Of a DNA stretch of 35,452 nt, positions 8,596-15,890 are shown in pieces. This DNA comes from Mariprofundus sp. EBB-1 (GTDB lineage: Bacteria > Pseudomonadota > Zetaproteobacteria > Mariprofundales > Mariprofundaceae). The stretch is from NCBI RefSeq assembly GCF_003665155.1, contig NZ_RCFQ01000031.1, positions 1 to 35,452 of the forward strand, given 5' to 3'. The translations under genes were made by a program, and so were the position numbers. Each line of letters starts with the position of its first letter. Positions within the stretch are counted from its first letter, which is position 1. The notes under the pieces were generated by a model. That model was not told where the DNA came from. It ran no database searches and saw only the letters and a program-made list of their open reading frames with translations.

Positions 8596-10272
8596 ATGCA
8601 TTCTCAAAACAGATTGTTTGATCAGGTTTTGAAACAGCCACTGTTTTGGTTGCTGATTCTGTGTGCCATCAATTTCTTTGCCTTCCTGGGTGGGCATACC
8701 TTGTGGGATGTGGATGAACCCAATAATGCCGTTTGTGCCCGTGAAATGTTGCTGGCTGGCAATTGGTGGGTACCAATGTTTAACGGTGATTACCGGTTTG
8801 ATAAACCGATATTGATTTATTGGCTGATGATGCCGATAGATGCCCTGTTCGGCGTGAATGAGTGGTCTGCCCGCTTACCCTCGGCGCTGTCGTTGACTGG
8901 GCTGGTCTTGGTTGTGTGGGGTATGACGCGTCGATTGATGCGTGTGTTTGATGCCGATGCAAACAAATCTGAACGCGCGGCTTTGATGGCGGCAGGCTTG
9001 TTTGCTACAGCGCTGCATATGATTGTTATTGCCAGAGCAGCTGTGCCTGATCCGCTGCTCATGCTGGCGCTCGGAATTGCTCTTCCTGCTTTGTTGATTG
9101 TGTATCTTGAAGGGAAGAAAAAAACACCGGCTAAAATACCGGGCATGTTGGTGTTGGCTTTTGTGGCTATTGGTTTCGGTACACTGGCGAAAGGGCCGAT
9201 TGCAGGCTTAATGCCTTTGTTGATTGTCGCAGCATTCCTGACGCTGATGCAGGATTGGAAAAGCTGGCATCTGTTTCATCCGTTCAAGGGGGCTGCGATT
9301 GCTCTGGCTATCGCATTGCCGTGGTATATTGCAGTCGGTGTGCTGACCGATGGTGTATGGCTGGAGGGTTTCCTTTTTCATCATAATCTGGATCGCTTCA
9401 CAGACCCTTTGCAAGGGCATCGCGGTTTCCCCGGCCTGTATGTGATTAGTATTCTGGTGGGGTGGTTTCCGTGGTCGGGCCTGCTGGCTGCGATGTTGTG
9501 GTTTGGTAGCTGGCGCTTGCAGGCACTGCGAGAAGAACCCGTACGCCTGTTTATGTTGTGCTGGATTGGCGCATATATCCTCTTCTTCAGTGTGGCGCGT
9601 ACGCAGCTGCCGAATTATGTGTTGCCGGTGTTTCCAGCCGCCGCGATACTGATGGCATGGGGCTGGGCGTATGCCTCGGACGTTGTGCGGCAGCAGGCGA
9701 TAAAATGGTTGGCATGGTCGGTGTTGGTACTCTCTTTGGGGGTACTCATTGGTGGTGGCCTGGCGATTGAGAAAATGTGGCCTGCTGAGGGCTATTATAT
9801 TCTGGCCATGTTGCCGATGTTGCTGGTATCGCTCTTATGGTTGTTGAAAAAAGAGTGGTTGGTGGATAAGCAGTTGGATTTAAGACTGTTGCTGGTTGCG
9901 GGTATGGCTATCTCGATGTTGCTACTTTCCGGTTGGTCTGTGAAAGGTATCGATCATCATAAAATAAGCAGTGTGCTGGCTGAAAAAGCCAGTGATGCGG
10001 GTTTTGATGGTAGTGAATTGGCTACATTCAGATATTTCCAGCCATCGTTGCTGTTTTACCATGGTGGGCGCTTGCCGATGTTGCCGGATACGCAGCAAGT
10101 GGGTGAATGGATGGCGGCCGGAAAAGCTGTGGTGATGCCGCAGGATAGCCTGGAAGCGTTGCCAAAAGAGATTATTCCTTATCTTATTGTGCATGCACGT
10201 GTACATGGCATGTATGCGCGCAGATGGTTGTTGTTGGTGAGCTTGCAGCCTGTGAGTGAGGTGGTTCAGTGA
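8596..10272 (+). CDS. GT39-type (ArnT/PMT-like) membrane glycosyltransferase
   Basis: This roughly 558-residue polytopic inner-membrane protein has about eleven or twelve hydrophobic segments. Its first periplasmic loop carries the family's acidic motif (LWDVDEPNNAVCAREML, near residue 36) followed by WWVPMFNGDYRFDKPILIYWL, strongly typical of ArnT/PMT_2 enzymes. These transfer a sugar from a polyprenyl-phosphate carrier to lipid A, a protein or another acceptor on the periplasmic side. The acceptor and sugar cannot be read from the sequence. A DPM1/ArnC-like GT2 follows 16 bp downstream and would make the polyprenyl-phosphate donor. No arnA/arnB/arnD genes are nearby, so true aminoarabinose transfer is not supported. 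Confidence 0.85.
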   Translation: MHSQNRLFDQVLKQPLFWLLILCAINFFAFLGGHTLWDVDEPNNAVCAREMLLAGNWWVPMFNGDYRFDKPILIYWLMMPIDALFGVNEWSARLPSALSLTGLVLVVWGMTRRLMRVFDADANKSERAALMAAGLFATALHMIVIARAAVPDPLLMLALGIALPALLIVYLEGKKKTPAKIPGMLVLAFVAIGFGTLAKGPIAGLMPLLIVAAFLTLMQDWKSWHLFHPFKGAAIALAIALPWYIAVGVLTDGVWLEGFLFHHNLDRFTDPLQGHRGFPGLYVISILVGWFPWSGLLAAMLWFGSWRLQALREEPVRLFMLCWIGAYILFFSVARTQLPNYVLPVFPAAAILMAWGWAYASDVVRQQAIKWLAWSVLVLSLGVLIGGGLAIEKMWPAEGYYILAMLPMLLVSLLWLLKKEWLVDKQLDLRLLLVAGMAISMLLLSGWSVKGIDHHKISSVLAEKASDAGFDGSELATFRYFQPSLLFYHGGRLPMLPDTQQVGEWMAAGKAVVMPQDSLEALPKEIIPYLIVHARVHGMYARRWLLLVSLQPVSEVVQ

Positions 10273-10288
10273 AGCTTAGGGAGATGAA

Positions 10289-11242
10289 ATGATGATCAAA
10301 TCAATGATTTCTATTGTCGTGCCGCTATATGAAGAAGAAGAGAATGTGCCGCTGTTGGTGGCCGAAGTAGCCGATAAACTGAGTGATTATCCGTATGAGC
10401 TGATTTTGATTGATGATGGTTCTACCGATGGTACGGTGAAGGCAATCAAACAGGCGCGTGCGGCTGATGAGCGGGTGGTGCTGGTGGCGTTGCGCCGTAA
10501 TTTTGGTCAGACAGCCGCGATGAGTGCTGGCTTTGAAGCTGCTCGTGGTGAATTTGTCGTGTATATGGATGGTGATCTGCAGACGGATCCTGCCGATATT
10601 CCCAAGTTGCTGGAGCGTTTAAAACGTGATGATCTTGATATGGTCAATGGGTGGCGTAAAGACAGGCAGGATGCGAGTTTATCTCGCAATTTACCATCCA
10701 AGATTGCTAATGCCCTGATTCGCCGCTCTACCAAGGTGCGCATGCAAGATTATGGTTGCCCGATGAAGTTGATGCGTGTTGAAGTTGCCAAGAATTTGCG
10801 GCTGTATGGTGAAATGCACAGATTTATCCCTGCTCTGGCAGATTTGTACGGCACGCGCATGGCGGAAGAGCCTGTGTCACATCGACCACGTCAGTTTGGT
10901 GAAAGTAAGTATGGTATTGGTCGCACTGTCCGCGTGGTGATTGATTTGATGCTGGTGGTCTTCTTTCAGCGTTTTACGGATCGACCCTTGCAACTGTTTG
11001 GTCCGGTAGGTTTGATATCACTGGCTTCAGGTTTGTTTGTTGATCTGTGGTTGAGCATGGATAAGCTGGTGTTCGGTGCGGAGTTGGCTGGCCGCCCGAT
11101 GTTATTGCTGGGCTCCATGATGATTGTAACGGGTATTTTATTGTTTGGCATTGGTCTGATTCTGGAGATGCAGACTCGCACCTACTATGAAGCTACCGGA
11201 CGTAACCATTATAGTGTGCGCAAGGATGACGATAAGGAGTAG
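10289..11242 (+). CDS. GT2 polyprenyl-phosphate glycosyltransferase (DPM1/ArnC-like)
   Basis: This 317-residue protein has a GT-A catalytic domain (about 1-225). SIVVPLYEEEENVP is followed by LIDDGSTDGT, RRNFGQTAAMSAGF and the metal-binding MDGDLQTDP; near 200 is the GESKYGIGR motif of the DPM1 group. Two C-terminal membrane helices (about 235-255 and 265-292) anchor it in the inner membrane. The predicted reaction is transfer of a sugar from a nucleotide donor to undecaprenyl phosphate. It lies between the GT39-type enzyme and the UPF0104-like protein with very short spacers, so the three are likely one operon. AGGGAGATGAA precedes the start; ATGs at 10289 and 10292 are both possible. Confidence 0.9.
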   Translation: MMIKSMISIVVPLYEEEENVPLLVAEVADKLSDYPYELILIDDGSTDGTVKAIKQARAADERVVLVALRRNFGQTAAMSAGFEAARGEFVVYMDGDLQTDPADIPKLLERLKRDDLDMVNGWRKDRQDASLSRNLPSKIANALIRRSTKVRMQDYGCPMKLMRVEVAKNLRLYGEMHRFIPALADLYGTRMAEEPVSHRPRQFGESKYGIGRTVRVVIDLMLVVFFQRFTDRPLQLFGPVGLISLASGLFVDLWLSMDKLVFGAELAGRPMLLLGSMMIVTGILLFGIGLILEMQTRTYYEATGRNHYSVRKDDDKE

Positions 11243-11244
11243 GC

Positions 11245-12162
11245 GTGTTATGGCTTAAGCTCGGTCTTTCAGGGTTATTGCTGGCTTTTTTAGCATGGAC
11301 TCTGGACTTAGGTGGTATCGTGGTTGTGTTGAATGGTGCGGACTGGAGCATGTTTGTTGCAGCTTGTCTCTGTTTGATTTTAGGGCAGTTTTTGTCTGCC
11401 ATACGTTGGGCGTGGTTGGCGCGCGGTCTGGGCTTGACAGTGCTGACGGCACGAAAAATTCAACTCTATTTCTTAGGTATGTTCTTGAGCCTATTTTTGC
11501 CTTCCATCATTGGTGGCGATGTGGCGCGCGGCTGGTTGCTTGCGAAAGGTAAAAAAGATGCCGGTTGGCCGGCTGCGGCGAGTGTGGTGTTGGAACGCCT
11601 GAACGGTGTGCTGGCTTTGATGCTGGTGGTTTCACTGTGTATGTGTTTTCTGGATATTCCTGTGTTGTGGATCGTGCTTTGGAACAGTGGTTTGCTTGTT
11701 TTGCTGCTATTGATTTGTAGCACTCCCTGGTGGTGGCCACGACTGCTGGTTGCTGGTTGGTTTGAAAAACATCAAAAGATAGCAGGCTGGAAATCATTGC
11801 AGTTGAATAGCTCTACCTTTTATATGGCTTGGTGGAAAAGTCTGCCTGTATCCTTGCTGTTTCAGGCTTTGGTGGTGCAGGCGCATGTGTTTCTGGGTAT
11901 GGCTGTTGGTTTGGAATTAACATGGCCAGTCTATGGTTTTATGGTTTGTCTGATTGCGCTGGCCTCGGCATTACCACTCTCTTTTAATGGATTCGGTATC
12001 CGGGAGGCGGGTTATATCGGTCTGGTGTCCTGGTTTGGTGGTTCAACAGAAGCCGCTGCTGCGATGGCGGCACTCTGGGTGTTGGTGCTGCTTATTGCGG
12101 CCTTGCCGGGAAGTGTGGTTCTCTGGCGAATGGGTGGTGCCGGTATATTAAAGAAAGCGTGA
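11245..12162 (+). CDS. UPF0104 / LPG-synthase-TM-like flippase-domain membrane protein
   Basis: This 305-residue protein is nearly all hydrophobic, with about seven or eight membrane segments. The family shows FLSAIRWAWLARGLG near residue 50, FLSLFLPSIIGGDVARGWLL near 80, LERLNGVLAL and the later ASALPLSFNGFGIREAGY. It belongs to the lysylphosphatidylglycerol-synthase transmembrane / UPF0104 family, which often sits beside polyprenyl-phosphate glycosyltransferases and is proposed to act in lipid-linked sugar translocation. That role is inferred from context. The start is GTG at 11245, only 2 bp after the GT2 stop, with AAGGAG 6 nt before it. Confidence 0.85.
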   Translation: MLWLKLGLSGLLLAFLAWTLDLGGIVVVLNGADWSMFVAACLCLILGQFLSAIRWAWLARGLGLTVLTARKIQLYFLGMFLSLFLPSIIGGDVARGWLLAKGKKDAGWPAAASVVLERLNGVLALMLVVSLCMCFLDIPVLWIVLWNSGLLVLLLLICSTPWWWPRLLVAGWFEKHQKIAGWKSLQLNSSTFYMAWWKSLPVSLLFQALVVQAHVFLGMAVGLELTWPVYGFMVCLIALASALPLSFNGFGIREAGYIGLVSWFGGSTEAAAAMAALWVLVLLIAALPGSVVLWRMGGAGILKKA

Positions 12163-12437
12163 GTGACAGGATTGTAAGTAGAAAAAAACGAGATTTTTGT
12201 TTCTGCGTGATGATTTTGGCATGAGGCAATAAATCAACATCTCCATGGCAATGGCTACGCTACGACGTGTGCACAGATGCATTCGCGTGTTGTTCTCAAG
12301 ATTATTTTTGAGTTTAACCATAGAAAAATAATGGTGAATAAAATGACCATACAAAGCTTATGTGAATGGCGAATAGGCTTGCTGCTCGCTTCAAGGGTAG
12401 GCATGATTCGCAACAATATTTTTTAGTTGGGGTCGCT
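12163..12437 (+). promoter_or_regulatory. intergenic region upstream of the pyruvate dehydrogenase operon
   Basis: This is about 275 bp between the flippase-like gene and the chosen pdhA start. The promoter of the pdh operon is expected here, since the upstream cassette is functionally unrelated. The segment 12290-12345 is AT-rich with a small hairpin (CTCAA/TTGAG, about 12296-12312), but I could not identify a convincing -35/-10 pair or a clear terminator for the upstream gene. Confidence 0.3.
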
Positions 12438-13481
12438 ATGTCTGCAGAGCAGAAATCCGGCATCACACATGAGGGGGACTTCTATAGTGAAGAAGCCCTG
12501 CATGAGATGCATGACAGTATGTTGTTTATTCGGCGTTTTGAAGAAAAAGCCGGTCAACTCTATGGTTTGAAAAAAATCGGTGGTTTTTGCCATCTGTGTA
12601 ATGGTCAGGAAGCCGTCTGTGTCGGGCTGAATTCGGCGGCAGACGCCAAAGATTACATGATGACCAGTTACCGTGATCACGGTCATATTCTGGCGCGTGG
12701 TACTGATCCGACAGCAGTGATGGCTGAATTGCTTGGTCGTGCCGGTGGTGTGGTAAAAGGTAAAGGCGGCTCGATGCATATGTTTGACATCGAGAAAAAC
12801 TTTGCCGGCGGTAATGGTATTGTTGGTGAGCAGGTGCCTATTGGACTTGGTTTCGGTTTTTCCAGTTGGTATAAAGAAGATGGTCGTGTGACTATCTGTA
12901 TTATGGGTGATGGCGGCATCAATCAGGGTGCAGTGTATGAGTCATTCAATATGGCCGCGTTGTGGAAGTTGCCGATTGTGTTCCTGGTAGAAAACAATCA
13001 ATACGCTATGGGTACCTCTTTGGATCGTGCATCGGCTGAAACCCAGCTTTATAAGCGTGGTATTTCGTTCAAAATTCCAGGTATTAAAATTGATGGCATG
13101 GATGTGCTTGAGTTTGATAAGAGGATGCGTGAAGCCATTGAGCATGCACGTTCCGGTAAAGGCCCTATGCTGGTTGAAGCCAATACCTACCGTTATCGCG
13201 GTCACTCCATGTCTGATCCGGCGACTTATCGTACGCGTGCAGAAGTAGATGAATGGCGCTCTGGGCGTGATCCTATTGCCCGTCTGCAGAATCAGATGAT
13301 TGCGGCTGGTTTGAGTACAGAAGAAGCCTTTAAACAGAAAGATAAAGACATTAAAAAGGAAGTTGCGGCGATTGCCAAAGCAGCCGAAGCGCAGCCGGAA
13401 CCGGGTGCCAGTGAATTGTGGACTGACATTTATAGTGACCCGATTGAAGGTGCTTATCCAGAAACGGGCAAGGTGTATTAA
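12438..13481 (+). CDS. pdhA: pyruvate dehydrogenase E1 component, alpha subunit
   Basis: This is the thiamine-diphosphate-binding alpha chain of the two-subunit (alpha2beta2) E1, which decarboxylates pyruvate and passes the acetyl group to the lipoyl E2. Seen in order are MLFIRRFEEKAGQLYGL, GFCHLCNGQEAVCVG, MTSYRDHGHILARG, KGKGGSMHMFD and the ThDP motif MGDGGINQGAVYES...VFLVENNQYAMGT; YRYRGHSMSDP follows. I choose the ATG at 12438 (347 residues) because family members start near MSAEQ... and GGGG lies 6 nt upstream. The frame stays open to 12366, so a 371-residue form is possible. pdhB follows after 2 bp. Confidence 0.95.
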   Translation: MSAEQKSGITHEGDFYSEEALHEMHDSMLFIRRFEEKAGQLYGLKKIGGFCHLCNGQEAVCVGLNSAADAKDYMMTSYRDHGHILARGTDPTAVMAELLGRAGGVVKGKGGSMHMFDIEKNFAGGNGIVGEQVPIGLGFGFSSWYKEDGRVTICIMGDGGINQGAVYESFNMAALWKLPIVFLVENNQYAMGTSLDRASAETQLYKRGISFKIPGIKIDGMDVLEFDKRMREAIEHARSGKGPMLVEANTYRYRGHSMSDPATYRTRAEVDEWRSGRDPIARLQNQMIAAGLSTEEAFKQKDKDIKKEVAAIAKAAEAQPEPGASELWTDIYSDPIEGAYPETGKVY

Positions 13482-13483
13482 TC

Positions 13484-14464
13484 ATGAATAAAATTACCTA
13501 CCGCGAGGCTCTCAATCAGGCTATGGCTGAAGAGATGACACGTGATGATCGTGTGTTCCTGATGGGTGAAGAAGTCGCCGAATATAATGGTGCTTATAAA
13601 GTATCACAGGGTCTGCTGGATAAATTCGGCCCTAAACGGGTGATTGATACCCCGATTACCGAGCTGGGTTTTGCCGGTCTAGGTGTTGGCGCATCGATGA
13701 CTGGTCTGCGCCCGGTGGTTGAATTTATGACCTGGAACTTTGCTATTCTGGCGCTCGATCAGATTGTGAATGCGGCTGCTAAAATGAAATATATGTCCGG
13801 TGGTCAGTACAGCTGTCCGATGGTCTTCCGAGGTGCAGGCGGTTCTGCTGCGCGTGTGGGTGCGCAGCATTCACAGAGTCTGGAAAACTGGATAGCCAAT
13901 GTGCCGGGATTGAAGGTGGTGATGCCATCGAATCCTGCTGATGCGAAGGGGTTGTTGAAGGCATCGATCCGTGATAACGATACGGTGATCTTTATTGAAA
14001 ATGAGATTAACTATGGTGATGTGGGGCCTGTACCTGAAGGTGAATACATTATTCCATTGGGCAAGGCGGATATTAAACGCGTAGGCACCGATGTCACCAT
14101 CGTGGCGCATTCGCGTATGACCGGCTTTGCACTGGAAGCAGCTAAAATTCTTGCTGAGCAGGGTATTGAAGCTGAAGTGGTGGATCCACGTACCATTCGT
14201 CCGCTTGATGAAGATACTATTGTTGCATCTGTGGTGAAAACCAACTGTGCAGTAGTGGTGGAAGAAGGCTGGCGTTTTGCTGGTATTGGCGCAGAAATTT
14301 CTGCCCGTATCATGGAACGTGCGTTTGATGATCTGGACGCTCCAGTGATTCGCGTAACCGGCAAGGATGTGCCGATGCCGTATGCTGCCAACCTGGAATT
14401 GATGGCGCTGCCATCTGTTGCAGATATTGTTGAAGCTGCTCGTGTCGCTTGTGGCCGGGCTTGA
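13484..14464 (+). CDS. pdhB: pyruvate dehydrogenase E1 component, beta subunit
   Basis: This 326-residue chain pairs with PdhA to form the E1 active site. Family motifs are ITYREALNQAMAEEM, FLMGEEVAEYNGAYKVSQGL, VIDTPITELGFAGLGVGASM, EFMTWNFAILALDQIVNAAAK, the GGSAARVGAQHSQSLENW loop and the C-terminal VEEGWRFAGIGAEI...RVTGKDVPMPYAANLE. It is the short form without the fused N-terminal lipoyl domain seen in many alphaproteobacteria; here the extra lipoyl domain is on E3 instead. It starts 2 bp after pdhA, so translational coupling is likely. Confidence 0.96.
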   Translation: MNKITYREALNQAMAEEMTRDDRVFLMGEEVAEYNGAYKVSQGLLDKFGPKRVIDTPITELGFAGLGVGASMTGLRPVVEFMTWNFAILALDQIVNAAAKMKYMSGGQYSCPMVFRGAGGSAARVGAQHSQSLENWIANVPGLKVVMPSNPADAKGLLKASIRDNDTVIFIENEINYGDVGPVPEGEYIIPLGKADIKRVGTDVTIVAHSRMTGFALEAAKILAEQGIEAEVVDPRTIRPLDEDTIVASVVKTNCAVVVEEGWRFAGIGAEISARIMERAFDDLDAPVIRVTGKDVPMPYAANLELMALPSVADIVEAARVACGRA

Positions 14465-14471
14465 TATCATT

Positions 14472-14550
14472 CGCTACTAAGACGCTAAGACACAAAGAAA
14501 TGCATGGTAGGGATGCCTTAGCGCCTTGGTGTCTCTGTGGTAAAATTATT
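14472..14550. repeat. imperfect palindromic repeat between pdhB and pdhC
   Basis: A 100-bp gap inside the pdh operon is mostly filled by an imperfect inverted repeat. The left arm TACTAAGACGCTAAG (14475-14489) pairs with CTTAGCGCCTTGGTGT (about 14518-14533), and the right end reads GTGTCTCTGTGGTAAAAT. Its base pattern differs from the GCAGAGGACGCAGAG family at 5640 and 17723, so it is a second repeat type. A folded transcript here could influence the pdhB/pdhC expression ratio. Confidence 0.7.
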
Positions 14551-14564
14551 ATTGAGGTTCTGTA

Positions 14565-15857
14565 ATGCCGATTGATCTGTTTATGTCGCAACTCTCACCG
14601 ACCATGACCGAGGGTAAAATTGCCCGTTGGTTAAAGAACGAAGGTGATACGCTGGAATCCGGTGAAGTGCTGGCCGAAGTGGAAACCGATAAAGCAACGA
14701 TGGAAGTAGAAGTCGTTGATGAAGGTATTCTTCACAAAATTCTGGCACCTGCGGGATCAACTGTTGCTGTTGGTGTACCGATTGCTGTTATTGCCGAAGA
14801 AGATGAAGAGGTACCAGCAGATTATATGCCGGCTAATGGTGATGCTCCATCTGCAGAGCAAGCTGCACCGGTTCCAGAAGCAGTGGCTGCACCTGTCGCG
14901 GCTGCTGCGCCTGTGGCGCCGGTTACACCAGCGCCTGTGGCTCCAGCCCCAAGAACAGGGCGCATTAAGGCCAGTCCTTTAGCGCGTCGTTTGGCGAAAC
15001 AGAAGGGTATCAATCTGGCTGCGATTCAAGGAACGGGTCCAAAAGGACGAATTGTTAAGGCTGATGTGGAAAACGCATCAAGACGTGGCATCTCTCTGGG
15101 TGGTGCAATGGCTGGGATGACACCTCCTCCGGTGCGTCCACTGCCACAAGGGCCTTTGCCATATCATGAAGATGAATTTGAGCGCATTGAAAATAGTATG
15201 ATGCGCAAAGCGATCTCGCGCCGTTTGACGGAATCTAAACAGAGTGTGCCGCATTTCTATTTGAGTGTGGATGTTGCGATGGACCGTTTGATGGATCTGC
15301 GTGCCCAGCTCAATGAAGCTGCTGATGGTGCATTCAAACTCAGTGTAAATGATTTTATTGTGAAAGCCGTGGCCAAAGGTTTGGTTGATGTACCTGCTGC
15401 CAATGCCAGCTGGACGGATAGCCATACATTGCAACATAAACATGCCCATATTTCTATCGCAGTAGCGATTGAGGGTGGCCTGATTACACCGGTAATTCGT
15501 TTTGCTGAACAGAAAGCGATTACGGATATTTCAGCTGAAGTGAAAGAGTTGGCAGCGCGTGCCAGAACAGGTGATTTGCAGCCGAATGAATATTCTGGTG
15601 GCACATTCTCGATTTCCAATCTCGGCATGTATGGCGTCAAACAGTTCTCTGCCATCGTGAATCCACCGGAAGGTGCTATTCTGGCTGTTGGTGGTACCGA
15701 TGAGCGCCCGGTTGTTGAAAACGGCACGATTGTTGTGAAGAAGATGATGACGCTGACACTATCGTGTGACCACCGCGTTGTAGATGGTGCTGTTGGTGCT
15801 GAATTCCTGGCAGCATTGAAGAAACATATTGAGTGTCCAGCGGGCGTTTTAATCTAA
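14565..15857 (+). CDS. pdhC: pyruvate dehydrogenase E2, dihydrolipoamide acetyltransferase
   Basis: This 430-residue core subunit transfers the acetyl group to CoA. One N-terminal lipoyl domain (about 1-80) has the lipoyl lysine K43 in ETDKATMEVEV. An Ala/Pro-rich swinging linker (about 95-130) follows, then the peripheral-subunit-binding domain (KASPLARRLAKQKGINLAAI, about 135-168). The C-terminal catalytic acetyltransferase domain (about 205-430) shows SISNLGMYGVKQFSAIVNPPE and the catalytic motif SCDHRVVDGAVGAEFL. The N-terminal domain is nearly identical to that of the next gene. The start ATG follows TTGAGGTTCTGTA, with a usable GAGG. Confidence 0.96.
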   Translation: MPIDLFMSQLSPTMTEGKIARWLKNEGDTLESGEVLAEVETDKATMEVEVVDEGILHKILAPAGSTVAVGVPIAVIAEEDEEVPADYMPANGDAPSAEQAAPVPEAVAAPVAAAAPVAPVTPAPVAPAPRTGRIKASPLARRLAKQKGINLAAIQGTGPKGRIVKADVENASRRGISLGGAMAGMTPPPVRPLPQGPLPYHEDEFERIENSMMRKAISRRLTESKQSVPHFYLSVDVAMDRLMDLRAQLNEAADGAFKLSVNDFIVKAVAKGLVDVPAANASWTDSHTLQHKHAHISIAVAIEGGLITPVIRFAEQKAITDISAEVKELAARARTGDLQPNEYSGGTFSISNLGMYGVKQFSAIVNPPEGAILAVGGTDERPVVENGTIVVKKMMTLTLSCDHRVVDGAVGAEFLAALKKHIECPAGVLI

Positions 15858-15890
15858 ATTTTTTCTTAGTTCTTAATGAGGTGAACTAGC

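Noticed and set aside
13871-14470. 199-codon minus-strand frame opposite pdhB
   Set aside because: A long antisense frame arising from the codon bias of pdhB; low-complexity His/Asn-rich product without motifs.
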